From: an uncultured Bacteroidaceae bacterium | GTDB taxonomy: Bacteria > Bacteroidota > Bacteroidia > Bacteroidales > Bacteroidaceae | Reading direction: 5' to 3' | DNA: 64,000 nucleotides | NCBI GenBank assembly: GCA_904502235.1 | Contig: CAJGDP010000004.1 | Location: 29,820-93,819, forward strand | In this document: piece after piece, positions 53,016-61,435 of the stretch | How the letters are laid out: each line of letters begins with the position of its first letter | How positions within the stretch are numbered: position 1 is the stretch's first letter | Program-made: the position numbers and the translations under genes | The notes under the pieces: model-generated | What the model was told of the DNA's origin: nothing | Database searches by the model: none | The model's input: the letters and a program-made list of their open reading frames with translations, nothing else

Positions 53016-53047
53016 CAAAAATAAAAATCTATTTCAGATTTACCAAA
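53016..53047 (-). promoter_or_regulatory. Promoter of nrdJ
   Basis: On the minus strand TTTG (53047-53044), a 20-base spacer and TATTTTTG (53023-53016) match the Bacteroides consensus fully, about 45 bases before the nrdJ ATG. Confidence 0.78.
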
Positions 53048-53223
53048 TAAAAATTCTATAACTTATGAACTTTGGATAAAGTTTTCCAAAATAAAAATTA
53101 AAGTGCTGAAAATTAATGAAATAACTTTTTGACGTGGTGAAAAAGTTTTCCAAAAAGAAAATTCGTGTATTAAAATTCAGTCTTTTGATTATCCGAAAAG
53201 AATATCCGGTCGGAGAGTCGGCG

Positions 53224-53255
53224 CACAAAAAAAGCGGTGTCCGAAGCACCGCTTT
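53224..53255 (-). terminator. Intrinsic terminator of dnaA
   Basis: Perfect 9-bp arms (53231-53239 and 53247-53255) with a 7-base loop (TCCGAAG on the plus strand), followed on the minus strand by a run of seven T. It begins 24 bases after the dnaA stop. Confidence 0.9.
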
Positions 53256-53278
53256 GTTATGTTTTTACCCTATTGGTC

Positions 53279-54664
53279 TTATGCGCTTTGCAGTGACATG
53301 TCAATCTCGTTGAGCTCTGTGCGGAATTGCTTGTCGGTGTCGGCAAGGTTCGTAATTGTCTTGCATGCGTGTAGTACGGTGGCATGGTCCCTGTCGCCTA
53401 CATATTGACCTATCTTGGATGTTGACATGTCGAGATATTTTTTTGCCAGGTACATTGAAATCTGACGCACAAGTACAACTTCGCGTTTGCGTGAGCGTGT
53501 ATTGATTGCAGAAACTTCTACACCATAGTAGTCTGAAACCTTCTTTATGATTTCGTCAATGGTAATGACCTTCTTCTCGTAGCATGAGAAATCTCCCACA
53601 ATCTTTTTCGCAAGGGTGATATCGATATCGGCATTGTTTATGGTTGAGCGTGCCATTATTGATACCACAATTCCTTCGAGATCTCTTATGCTTGCGTTTG
53701 CATGTTCTGCTATGTATGAGATTACATCTTCGGGGAATTTCAATCCATCCTTTTGTATCTTGTTGCGTAGGATATTCTTGCGCAATTCAAGGTCGGGCTT
53801 GCCGATTTCGGCTGTCATACCCCATTTGAAGCGTGTAATCAATCTCTCTTCCATACCCTGCAACTGTGCCGGAGAACGGTCTGATGTCATAATCAACTGT
53901 TTGCCGTTCAGATGCAAGTGGTTGAATATGTGGAAGAATGCATTCTGTGTTCTCTGCAAGCCTGCGAACTCCTGAATATCGTCGATTATGAGAACGTCGA
54001 TGCTCTGGTAGAATCTCATGAAGTCGTTGAAGCTCTTTTGCAGGATAGAGTCGGTGTACTGTACCTGGAACAGGTGTGCCGAGATGTACAATACTCTCAA
54101 TTCGGGGTGCAACTCCTTTATTTTTACACCAATGGCATTTACAAGGTGAGTCTTGCCCACGCCTGATGCTCCGTGTATGAACAAGGGGTTGAATGCGCGT
54201 CCTGGACGGTCGGCAACACTTACTGCAACAGAGCGTGAAAGACGGTTGCTTATACCTTCTACATAGTTGTCGAATGTATAGCGGTTTATAAGCATTGAAT
54301 CAAGTTCCTGAACGGCTTCCTGCATTGCTACAGGTGCACTGTTCCCGCTGTTGCATGTGCCTCTTCTGCTTGTACTGTCGCAACTTACTTCCATGGTAAG
54401 GTTGTTAGTCTTGTCGGTAAGTACGCTGTAAATCAGTTGTGTGACGTTACCTATCACTTCTGTAAATGTAGTGCGCAACAGGTTCAGATAGTGGTCTTCG
54501 AGCATCTCACAGATAAAGTTGCTCTTAACCTGAATGGTAAGAGTATTGTCTTCGTACTTGAGTGCCTTTAGATCGGCAAACAAGTTCTTGAAGGCTGCTT
54601 CGGAAACATTGTTACGAAATATTTCCAAGCATTTGTTCCACTTTGTCTGTAATTCGAAGTCCAT
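53279..54664 (-). CDS. dnaA: Chromosomal replication initiator DnaA
   Basis: 461 residues. N-terminal domain I (about 1-85), a short variable linker, AAA+ domain with Walker A GASGVGKTH (165-173), Walker B VLIIDDIQ and sensor text MTSDRSPAQL, then the DNA-binding domain IV with the signature GDRDHATVLHACKTI (about 423-437). It opens the replication origin. The gene is flanked by AT-rich spacers but I find no cluster of DnaA boxes beside it, so the origin may lie elsewhere. Confidence 0.98.
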   Translation of the reverse strand: MDFELQTKWNKCLEIFRNNVSEAAFKNLFADLKALKYEDNTLTIQVKSNFICEMLEDHYLNLLRTTFTEVIGNVTQLIYSVLTDKTNNLTMEVSCDSTSRRGTCNSGNSAPVAMQEAVQELDSMLINRYTFDNYVEGISNRLSRSVAVSVADRPGRAFNPLFIHGASGVGKTHLVNAIGVKIKELHPELRVLYISAHLFQVQYTDSILQKSFNDFMRFYQSIDVLIIDDIQEFAGLQRTQNAFFHIFNHLHLNGKQLIMTSDRSPAQLQGMEERLITRFKWGMTAEIGKPDLELRKNILRNKIQKDGLKFPEDVISYIAEHANASIRDLEGIVVSIMARSTINNADIDITLAKKIVGDFSCYEKKVITIDEIIKKVSDYYGVEVSAINTRSRKREVVLVRQISMYLAKKYLDMSTSKIGQYVGDRDHATVLHACKTITNLADTDKQFRTELNEIDMSLQSA

Positions 54665-54890
54665 CTATGTTTTGTCTTGTTTTTTGTCCGGAATCAGAAG
54701 GCAAACTAAAAGAGGCGCATGGGTAAAGGCCTCTCTCCTGCTCTAATTCTACTGCAAATATCTGCAAATAAAAAAGAACTTGCAAGTGAAAAAACTTTCC
54801 TGTTTTCTTTGCTGTGGTAAGGTGTTGTATTTCAGTGTGTTAGTTTTTAATATTTTGCAAAGAATGCTATATTGCGTTATTTTTTTTATA

Positions 54891-54905
54891 CATTGATAAT
54901 CAATG
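54891..54905. repeat. Short palindrome CATTGA-N3-TCAATG
   Basis: A 15-base dyad with 6-bp arms in the dnaA-dnaX spacer, 230 bases upstream of dnaA. It has the look of a protein-binding site, but a chance dyad in AT-rich DNA is possible. Confidence 0.3.
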
Positions 54906-55136
54906 AGATAAATATTTTGTGCATTGTATTGTCTTCTCAGCTGAAATAGCCTTAAACCGTTGTTTTATTGTCTGTTGCTTTGCCTGTGTGTGGTTTTTGC
55001 ATTTACACCTCATGTAAAAGTTCTTATTTAGAATAAATCTATATAGGCTTGTAAATTTTTTTATTTGGAAATAATTTTAAGGAGGAAAATATTGTGTCAA
55101 AAAAGTTTGTTCTTCTTTTGATTCTTTATTAATATT

Positions 55137-55167
55137 ATGGCGTTTCGCCCGGTGGGAGAAACGCCAT
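55137..55167 (-). terminator. Hairpin after dnaX (probable terminator)
   Basis: Perfect 10-bp arms (55137-55146 and 55158-55167) with further CCC/GGG pairing inside the loop, 20 bases after the dnaX stop. The minus-strand downstream sequence is AT-rich with only short T-runs. Confidence 0.6.
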
Positions 55168-55187
55168 GGTTCTGAATTCTTGAGGTC

Positions 55188-57002
55188 TTATCTTGATATT
55201 TCAAGGTTAAGTCCCATACGTAGTTTTTCAATCAACGGGTTCTTCTCCTTCAATATTTCGTATTGCTTTCCTTTGTCGCTTACATGTCGCTCCACAACAA
55301 CCTCGTTTACTTTCACCTCCATTTTCAGGTCTATATCACCGATGTCTTTCCGCATTCCTATCAGTATACGTGGTTTTTCTCTCTCAAAGAGGTCTGCCGC
55401 CATGCGGTTGTCAACGGATATCACAAACGAATTCTCTGCTTCCAGTACCGGGAGTATGATTTTCATTCTGTCGGCAAGGGCCCTTTCGTTTTCGGGCAGT
55501 TGCAGGGCGAACGACGTCCATGCCTGACAGAGTACCTCGTTTGTTATTGTCTTCTTTGTCTCAACGCGTTCTGTAACCTTGTTTTCAGTTGCCGGTGGTG
55601 TTGCCGGTGTGCCGGTCTCTGTTGTGGCAGTTCCTGAATTTGTGTTGCCTCTGAGGCCGCGGAACATACCGCCGAGACTTGTACCGGCTCTGCGTGTAGT
55701 CTGCAGTTCGCTGGGTCTGCCTTGCATTACATTCGGTGCGGTCCGGGCGGGTTCTGCTTTAGGTGCAACTTGTGGTTGTGGTGCTGGTTGCTGTGCAGTG
55801 GTTGCAACACGTGGCGCAGGTGTGTTCTGCACCGGAACCTGCTCACTCTGTTGCAGGTTCTTGAATATGGGTTTTAATGTCTTTGGGCATTGCCCACTGT
55901 CGTCATCACCCTCGGCACATTGCACGAGCTCTATGAGTGTAAGCTCCACCAGCAAGCGTTTGTTACGGCTTGCACGGTAGTTCATGCAACAGTTGTTGCA
56001 TAGCTTAATTGCTTTGAACAACATCTGTGGCTTGCATCTCTTTGCCTGTCCTGTGTATCTGTCGCGCAGTTCGTCGCTGCCTTCAAACAATGTGGCAGTG
56101 GCTTCGTCGCTGTTAACAAGCAAATCGCGGAAATGGGCAGCCGCTCCTTCTATGAATATGTTGCCTTCGAATCCTTTGCTAAGAACCTCGTTTAACAGCA
56201 ACAGGCACTGTGGAATCTTCTTCTCCAGAATAAATTCGGTGAGTCTGAAGTAATACTCATAGTCGAGGACGTTCAGGCTGTTTATTACCTTATTGTATGT
56301 GAGGTCGCCCTGTGTGAAGCTTGCCATCTGGTCGAAAAGCGACAATGCGTCGCGCATGCAACCGTCCGATTTCTGTGCAATTATGCGCAAGGCCTCATAC
56401 TCGGCATTGATATTCTCTTTTGTTGCAATGCTCTGCAGGTGTGATATGATATCCGCACCGTCGATTCTGCTAAAATCGTATATCTGACAACGCGACAGGA
56501 TAGTGGGAAGAATCTTGTGCTTCTCGGTGGTCGCCAGGATAAAGATTGCGTGTGCAGGGGGCTCTTCCAATGTCTTTAGGAATGCGTTGAACGCATTTGT
56601 TGAGAGCATGTGTACCTCGTCGATGATATATACCTTGTATTTACCGACCTGGGGCGGAATACGTACCTGCTCATTAAGTGCACGGATGCCCTCTACCGAG
56701 TTGTTGCTTGCCGCATCAAGCTCATATATAGAATAGGAGCGTTGTTCGTTGAACGAACGGCACGACTCACATTCGTTGCAAGGCTCGCCATTTGCTGTGG
56801 GTGCCAGGCAGTTTATTGTCTTTGCAAAGATTCGCGCACATGTCGTCTTACCCACTCCTCGCGGACCGCAGAACAGATATGCGTGTGCAAGTTTACCTGT
56901 CTGTATGGCGTTCTTGAGTGTTGTAGTAAGGGATTTCTGTGATACAACCGACTCAAAAGTATCAGGACGGTATTTTCTTGCCGAAACGATATAGTTTTCC
57001 AT
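55188..57002 (-). CDS. dnaX: DNA polymerase III subunit gamma/tau
   Basis: 604 residues. AAA+ clamp-loader domain with Walker A CGPRGVGKTTC (45-55), zinc-binding cysteines Cys65, Cys75, Cys78 and Cys81, KVYIIDEVHMLS (Walker B) and the sensor LATTEKHKILPTILSRCQ. After residue about 365 there is a Pro/Ala/Gln/Thr-rich linker (for example PAPRVATTAQQPAPQPQVAP), then a C-terminal tau-like alpha-beta domain. It loads the sliding clamp and tethers the polymerase. The start at 57002 lies just downstream of a 22-bp inverted repeat shared with the divergent divIC-like gene. Confidence 0.96.
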   Translation of the reverse strand: MENYIVSARKYRPDTFESVVSQKSLTTTLKNAIQTGKLAHAYLFCGPRGVGKTTCARIFAKTINCLAPTANGEPCNECESCRSFNEQRSYSIYELDAASNNSVEGIRALNEQVRIPPQVGKYKVYIIDEVHMLSTNAFNAFLKTLEEPPAHAIFILATTEKHKILPTILSRCQIYDFSRIDGADIISHLQSIATKENINAEYEALRIIAQKSDGCMRDALSLFDQMASFTQGDLTYNKVINSLNVLDYEYYFRLTEFILEKKIPQCLLLLNEVLSKGFEGNIFIEGAAAHFRDLLVNSDEATATLFEGSDELRDRYTGQAKRCKPQMLFKAIKLCNNCCMNYRASRNKRLLVELTLIELVQCAEGDDDSGQCPKTLKPIFKNLQQSEQVPVQNTPAPRVATTAQQPAPQPQVAPKAEPARTAPNVMQGRPSELQTTRRAGTSLGGMFRGLRGNTNSGTATTETGTPATPPATENKVTERVETKKTITNEVLCQAWTSFALQLPENERALADRMKIILPVLEAENSFVISVDNRMAADLFEREKPRILIGMRKDIGDIDLKMEVKVNEVVVERHVSDKGKQYEILKEKNPLIEKLRMGLNLEISR

Positions 57003-57023
57003 GATATTCCAAATGTTGTTTAT

Positions 57024-57071
57024 TGTGGCAAATATACGAAATTTCAGACGAAATTTCGTATATTTGCCACA
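57024..57071. promoter_or_regulatory. Perfect inverted repeat carrying divergent promoters (dnaX / divIC-like)
   Basis: Arms 57024-57044 and 57051-57071 are perfect 21-bp complements, and C57045/G57050 add a 22nd pair around a 4-base loop. Each arm contains TATATTTG (plus strand 57059-57066; minus strand 57036-57029), a full TAnnTTTG -7 match pointing outwards to divIC and to dnaX respectively. Each polymerase footprint would cover the other promoter's -7 box, so the two are likely mutually exclusive or jointly controlled by a dimeric protein. Confidence 0.75.
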
Positions 57072-57097
57072 TAATCATTAATAATTGGCTTTGTGAT

Positions 57098-57400
57098 ATG
57101 TTCAGCAAGTTGTTACCCATATTCGAATGGATAAAAAAACACAAGTATCTCTCGGTTACCGTTGTGTTCCTTTTGATTATTTTTGTATTTGACGACAACA
57201 ATCTCTTCAAGCATTTCAAGAATCAGGCGCAGATTTCGAATCTGAAAAAAGAGATTGCTGAGATGAAGCGCGATTCAATGGATATTGTAAACCGTCAGAA
57301 ACAGTTGGACTTTGGTGGGGATGTGGAAGTTATTGAGGACCTTGCCCGTGAGAAGTATGGTATGCACAAGGACAACGAGGATGTTTTTGTAATAGAATAA
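57098..57400 (+). CDS. FtsB/DivIC-like septum formation protein
   Basis: 100 residues from the ATG at 57098; the frame is open upstream, but that part covers the inverted-repeat promoter. A short cytoplasmic N-terminus, one membrane span (about 20-36: VTVVFLLIIFVF), a coiled coil (about 40-72: NQAQISNLKKEIAEMKRD) and the family end motif VIEDLAREKYGMHKDNEDVFVI. This is the DivIC/FtsB architecture, which joins FtsL and DivIB/FtsQ in the divisome. It precedes a small membrane protein by 4 bases. Confidence 0.88.
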   Translation: MFSKLLPIFEWIKKHKYLSVTVVFLLIIFVFDDNNLFKHFKNQAQISNLKKEIAEMKRDSMDIVNRQKQLDFGGDVEVIEDLAREKYGMHKDNEDVFVIE

Positions 57401-57404
57401 GAAT

Positions 57405-57737
57405 ATGAAGATTATCAAGATTCTCTATATCCTTGGAGCAGTGGCTCTGCTCTTTGGAGCGGTGGCAAGAATGTTCTTGCCCGAGTATTATGCGTATATA
57501 TATATGGTGGGTGCGGTTGTCTTTGCCGTTTCACAGTTCCTGTTGCGTCCGCGTAACTGCACGTTGGCATTACGTCGTCTTGTTATGCAGCAGCAACTTG
57601 CCGGTCTGTTATTCATTGCTGCAGGTGTGCTGATGTTCACACATACACATAACGAGTGGATGATGGTGCTCACTTGTGGTGCGTTGGTGGAACTGTACAC
57701 TGCCTACAGAATACCGCACGAACAGGATAAACAGTAA
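57405..57737 (+). CDS. Small membrane protein of unknown function
   Basis: 110 residues with about four hydrophobic segments (residues 5-22, 29-46, 63-79 and 86-101) and little polar sequence between them. No recognisable motif. It starts 4 bases after the divIC-like gene and ends 13 bases from the converging phosphodiesterase gene, so it is probably co-transcribed with the division gene. Confidence 0.75.
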   Translation: MKIIKILYILGAVALLFGAVARMFLPEYYAYIYMVGAVVFAVSQFLLRPRNCTLALRRLVMQQQLAGLLFIAAGVLMFTHTHNEWMMVLTCGALVELYTAYRIPHEQDKQ

Positions 57738-57742
57738 ATGAT

Positions 57743-57763
57743 ACTCGCCTTCAGTCGGCGAGT
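57743..57763. terminator. Small hairpin between convergent genes
   Basis: Perfect 7-bp arms (57743-57749 and 57757-57763) with a 7-base loop overlapping the phosphodiesterase stop. No T-run, so its terminator role is weakly supported. Confidence 0.35.
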
Positions 57764-58242
57764 TCTATCACTTCGAGCTCTTTTATCTCTTTACCGTCTA
57801 TAGTGAATTTTACAAGGGTTCGCACATAATGCCATCCCTGTTTGCCTGCGGCACCCGGATTGATATGCAGGCAGTCTATAAGATTATCGTATTTTACTTT
57901 AAGTATATGTGAATGCCCGGCAACAAAAATGTCGGGTTTCTCTTTGTATATGGCGCTTCTTATCGAAGGGTCGTATTTGCCGGGGTATCCGCCTATGTGC
58001 TTGAGCATTACCGTGCAATCCTCAACCTTGAAACGCATGGTCTCGCTCAGACGCATACGCAGCTCCTCTCCGTCGATATTCCCGTATACGGCACGCACCG
58101 GACAGATCTCCTCAAGGCGGTCAATTATGAGTGCGCTACCCACATCGCCTGCATGCCATATCTCGTCGCAGTCGGCAAAATGACGGGCAAATTTCTCGTC
58201 CCAACAGTTGTGGGTGTCCGAAAGAACACCAATCCTTTTCAT
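57751..58242 (-). CDS. YfcE/MJ0936-type metallophosphoesterase
   Basis: 163 residues with the complete metallophosphoesterase motif set: SDTHN (Asp8, His10), HAGDVG, GNID, LKHIGG and AGHSH. Small proteins of this type hydrolyse phosphodiesters with two metal ions; the natural substrate is usually unknown. Its start overlaps the stop of the upstream cytidylate-kinase-like gene (TGATG), so the two are coupled and may act on related nucleotides; that is inference. Confidence 0.92.
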   Translation of the reverse strand: MKRIGVLSDTHNCWDEKFARHFADCDEIWHAGDVGSALIIDRLEEICPVRAVYGNIDGEELRMRLSETMRFKVEDCTVMLKHIGGYPGKYDPSIRSAIYKEKPDIFVAGHSHILKVKYDNLIDCLHINPGAAGKQGWHYVRTLVKFTIDGKEIKELEVIELAD

Positions 58243-58859
58243 CAGGCAATACGGCTTTTAATGAAATTGTGCAACACCTCAACAGTGGTAGCAATGCCCA
58301 TTCGCGAAGAGTTTATGCAGATGTCATAACTGCGTGCTTCGCCCCAGCGTGTGGTAGCGTAATAGTCGTGGTATGAACGGCGTTTCTTGTCGCCTTTCTC
58401 CATGAATTCAACAGCCTTTTCGTATTCCAGACCTTCGGCATTCATTATGCGTGTTATACGGTCGTTGCTGTCGGCAGTAATAAAGATGCTTATCATGCCG
58501 GGATGGTCGCGCAATACATATTCGGCGCAGCGCCCCACAATTATACAGCTCTCCTTCTCGGCAATCTCCCTTATTGTTTCGCTCTGTATCTCAAAAAGCT
58601 TGTCGCCCTCTATGCAACTGTCGTTAGGCATATAGTCGCCCATTGAACCGTGTATGCTGAAGAGTCCGCTGAAGAAACCGCCGCGCTCCTGCTCGTCGGC
58701 AGTCTCGAAGACAGTAGTGTCTATTCCGCTCTCCTTTGCGGCAACCTCGAGCAGAGTCTTGTCGTAAACCTTGACGTTCAATAATTCTCCCAATTTTTCG
58801 GCAATCTCTTTGCCACCGCTACCAAGCTGACGTCCTATGGAAATGATGAAATTTTTCAT
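58242..58859 (-). CDS. Cytidylate kinase-like protein
   Basis: 205 residues from the ATG at 58859, which begins the conserved sequence MKNFIISIGRQLGSGGKEIAEKL; the frame runs further upstream without similarity. The P-loop-like GRQLGSGGKEIA (9-20), YDKTLLEVAAKESG and CIIVGRCAEYVLRDH match the cytidylate-kinase-like family 2. It differs from the essential Cmk and may phosphorylate another nucleotide or act in regulation. It is coupled to the downstream phosphodiesterase gene by a 1-base overlap and lies 19 bases after the MATE gene. Confidence 0.87.
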   Translation of the reverse strand: MKNFIISIGRQLGSGGKEIAEKLGELLNVKVYDKTLLEVAAKESGIDTTVFETADEQERGGFFSGLFSIHGSMGDYMPNDSCIEGDKLFEIQSETIREIAEKESCIIVGRCAEYVLRDHPGMISIFITADSNDRITRIMNAEGLEYEKAVEFMEKGDKKRRSYHDYYATTRWGEARSYDICINSSRMGIATTVEVLHNFIKSRIA

Positions 58860-58878
58860 GGTTATTGTTGTTTTAGGT

Positions 58879-60252
58879 TTACATTTTCTCTTTTTTCCAC
58901 TCTCTGAACTGAATCCATAACATAATAACGGTAAGCACAGCCGCAATTATATCGGAAATCGGCATACTGTACCATACACCATCTTCTCCAATGAAGAGCG
59001 GAAGGCACACAAGCAAAGGTATCAGCAGGAGCACCTGTCTTGTCAAAGAAAGGAATATCGATTTGTTTACCTTGCCGATGCTCTGGAAAAAGTTCGTGGT
59101 AACAAGCTGGAAACCGATCAAAGGCATGAATACCGACATCACACGCATTGCCCACGCAGTCTTTTCAATCAGTTTCTCTTCGGTGGTGAAGGCTTTTGCA
59201 ACAGTCTCGGGAATAAACTCGCAAACGATGAATCCCAGTGTGGTAACGGCTGTTCCCCATAATATCGTAAGCATTAATGTCTTACGCACCCTGTCGTGCT
59301 GACGCGCACCGTAGTTGTATCCCACAATGGGCTGCATACCCTGTGTAAGGCCAAGAACCACCATCACAAAAATAAACTGCATTCTGTTGGCAATACCGTA
59401 TGCCGCTATCGACATGTCGCCGTCAACAGCGTAGTTGCGTAGTCCCTTGTTGATGATTATTACCACCACACAGGCCGCCGCATTTATGAAGAATGGCGAC
59501 ATACCTATGCTGAGTATTCCTTTTACGATATCCGCTTTCAACTTGTAGATACCGCGCTGCAGGTGGAGCAGTTCATTGGGGTTGCTCAACTGTCTTATCT
59601 GCCAGATGAGAGTGGTGCACTGTGCCAGGATTGTTGCAGTTGCGGCACCTTTTATGCCCCAGCCGAGCAAATAGATGAATATCGGTGCAAGTATGGTGTT
59701 CATCACCACAGTTATGATTGTGGCATACATTGCCTGTTTGGGGTGTCCCGATGCTCTCAATGCCGCATTGATTCCATAGTAGAGATGCGTTACGACATTT
59801 CCTAGAAGTATTATCTGCATGAAGTCGCGTGCAAAAGGCAATGTGGTTTCGCTTGCACCGAAGAACGTGAGAATCTCATCGAGGAACATGAACGATATTC
59901 CGGCAAACAGCACACCCAGAATTATGTTGAGCGTAACAAGGTTGCCAAGAATATTCTTTGCCGAATCGTAATCGCGCTGTCCCAGACGTACCGACAGCTG
60001 GGTTGCACCGCCCACACCAATCATGGCACCAAAGGCTACCGACAGGTTCATGAAGGGGAATGTTGTGGCAAGTCCCGATATCGCATCAGCACCCACATTG
60101 GGGATGTGTCCGATGAAAATACTGTCAATCATGTGGTAGAGCGACGCCGCTGTCTGTGCAATGATTGCCGGTATGGCATATTGCATCAGCAGTTTGCCTA
60201 TTCTTTCAGTACCGAGTTCCGTGGGAATTCTCTTGTTCTTTGTGTTACTCAT
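58879..60252 (-). CDS. MATE-family multidrug exporter
   Basis: 457 residues from the ATG at 60252. About 12 membrane spans. The text PAIIAQTAASLYHMIDSIFIGHIPNVGADAIS and GVGGATQLSVRLGQRDYDSAK is typical of the NorM/DinF-related MATE exporters, which use sodium or proton gradients to expel cationic drugs and other compounds. The end is basic (REWKKEKM). It heads a minus-strand group with the cytidylate-kinase-like and phosphodiesterase genes and is divergent from mnmA. Confidence 0.95.
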   Translation of the reverse strand: MSNTKNKRIPTELGTERIGKLLMQYAIPAIIAQTAASLYHMIDSIFIGHIPNVGADAISGLATTFPFMNLSVAFGAMIGVGGATQLSVRLGQRDYDSAKNILGNLVTLNIILGVLFAGISFMFLDEILTFFGASETTLPFARDFMQIILLGNVVTHLYYGINAALRASGHPKQAMYATIITVVMNTILAPIFIYLLGWGIKGAATATILAQCTTLIWQIRQLSNPNELLHLQRGIYKLKADIVKGILSIGMSPFFINAAACVVVIIINKGLRNYAVDGDMSIAAYGIANRMQFIFVMVVLGLTQGMQPIVGYNYGARQHDRVRKTLMLTILWGTAVTTLGFIVCEFIPETVAKAFTTEEKLIEKTAWAMRVMSVFMPLIGFQLVTTNFFQSIGKVNKSIFLSLTRQVLLLIPLLVCLPLFIGEDGVWYSMPISDIIAAVLTVIMLWIQFREWKKEKM

Positions 60253-60270
60253 AAAAAAACGTAAACCCTC

Positions 60271-60319
60271 TTTGCTTGTTGTAAAAAAATATATCTTTGC
60301 AGTTAGCATTGCAAAAGTA
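60271..60319. promoter_or_regulatory. Divergent promoters of mnmA (plus) and the MATE gene (minus)
   Basis: Plus strand: TTTG at 60271-60274 and TATCTTTG at 60292-60299 (17-base spacer) for mnmA. Minus strand: TACTTTTG at 60319-60312 for the MATE gene. The two -7 boxes are only 12 bases apart, facing away from each other. Confidence 0.55.
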
Positions 60320-60349
60320 AGGAAAATTTTTGGAATATATTACAGATAT

Positions 60350-61435
60350 ATGTCGGCAAAAAAGAAGGTTTTGGTTGGAATGAGCGGCGGTATAGATAGT
60401 ACTGCCGTATGTCATATGCTCCAGTCTCAGGGATATGATGTGAAGGGACTTACCTTCATTACGTGCGATACGGGAGAGCAGGCAGCCGTTTCGGCAAAGG
60501 AACTTGCCGTAAGGCTCGGGATAGAACACCATACGGTCGATGTACGTGAAGAGTTCCGTAAATCGGTAATTGAACCCTTTATAGAAAGCTACCTCTCGGG
60601 ATTTACTCCCAACCCATGCGTCAACTGCAATCCTGCAGTAAAGTTCCGCCTTCTCGAGGAGTGGGCAGACACTCTCGGATGCGAGTATATCGCCACAGGG
60701 CATTATGTAAAGGTTGTTCAGCAAGGTTCAGGCGAGGAAAAAAGATTTTATATAGTAACAGGTGATGACCATCGCAAGGACCAGAGCTATTTCCTGTGGC
60801 GTCTCACACAGCAACAACTCTCAAGGCTTGTATTGCCGCTTGGCGGAATGGATAAACCCTCTGTTGTAGAATATCTTAAAAACAACGGCTTTGAGGCTCT
60901 TGCCAAAGGCGGTGAGAGCATGGAGGTCTGCTTTATTCCCGGAGATTACCGCGATTTCCTGCGCGAGAATGTCCCCGGGATAGAGGAACGTTTCGGTGGC
61001 GGTTCTTTTGTGGACAACGGCGGCAGGGTGCTCGGAAAACACAAGGGATACCCTTTCTATACAATAGGACAGCGCAAAGGATTGGGTATAGCACTTGGCA
61101 AACCCGCTTATGTCCTTAAGATAAACCCTGCAAAAAATACTGTGATGCTTGGCGACGAACAGCAGCTTGTAACACGCTATATGCTTGTGGACGAACCGCA
61201 GTGGGTGGGCGAAATACCGCAGAACCTTACTGTGCGTGTGCGCTATCGCAGCACCCCCATTGAATGCGATGCACCGGTAGCTGTCGGCGACGGTCGTTGG
61301 CTTGTTCGTCTGCATGGCGATGCGTCGGCTATAACCCCCGGGCAGTCGGCGGTCTTTTATAGTGGAAACACTGTGGTTGGTGGAGCATTCATTGCCGACC
61401 AGCGAGGTATTAACCAATGGATACCAAAAGAATGA
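60350..61435 (+). CDS. mnmA: tRNA-specific 2-thiouridylase
   Basis: 361 residues from the ATG at 60350; the open frame upstream overlaps the MATE gene and the promoters. PP-loop GMSGGIDST (10-18), the two catalytic Cys regions NPCVNCNP and EVCFIPGDYRDFL, and GQRKGLGIALGKP are all MnmA signatures. It thiolates U34 of tRNA Lys, Glu and Gln. The stop overlaps the likely xseA start. Bacteroidales often have two mnmA copies; only one is seen here. Confidence 0.95.
   Translation: MSAKKKVLVGMSGGIDSTAVCHMLQSQGYDVKGLTFITCDTGEQAAVSAKELAVRLGIEHHTVDVREEFRKSVIEPFIESYLSGFTPNPCVNCNPAVKFRLLEEWADTLGCEYIATGHYVKVVQQGSGEEKRFYIVTGDDHRKDQSYFLWRLTQQQLSRLVLPLGGMDKPSVVEYLKNNGFEALAKGGESMEVCFIPGDYRDFLRENVPGIEERFGGGSFVDNGGRVLGKHKGYPFYTIGQRKGLGIALGKPAYVLKINPAKNTVMLGDEQQLVTRYMLVDEPQWVGEIPQNLTVRVRYRSTPIECDAPVAVGDGRWLVRLHGDASAITPGQSAVFYSGNTVVGGAFIADQRGINQWIPKE

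Larger units (their letters stand above)
52970..53278. other. Intergenic region nrdJ-dnaA
   Basis: 309 AT-rich bases holding the nrdJ promoter (53016-53047) and the dnaA terminator (53224-53255), both on the minus strand. The remainder has several GTTTTCCAAAA-like runs (for example 53083-53091 and 53149-53156), a short direct repeat of unknown meaning. No gene seen. Confidence 0.6.
54665..55187. other. AT-rich intergenic region dnaA-dnaX
   Basis: 523 bases without a credible gene. It holds the upstream region of dnaA (a weak minus-strand -7-like GATATTTG at 54762-54755 with CTTG 20 bases before it), a TTGATAATCAA palindrome at 54891-54905, long A/T runs, and a hairpin near the dnaX end. No DnaA-box cluster was found, so an origin cannot be claimed. 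Confidence 0.5.

Noticed and set aside
52970..53278. Cobalamin riboswitch upstream of the B12-dependent reductase
   Set aside because: No B12-box-like sequence or suitable fold was seen; the leader after the consensus promoter is only about 35 bases, too short for such a riboswitch.
55188..57002. Programmed frameshift in dnaX producing a gamma subunit
   Set aside because: I saw no A-rich slippery run with a following hairpin near the end of the AAA+ part; only full-length tau is supported.
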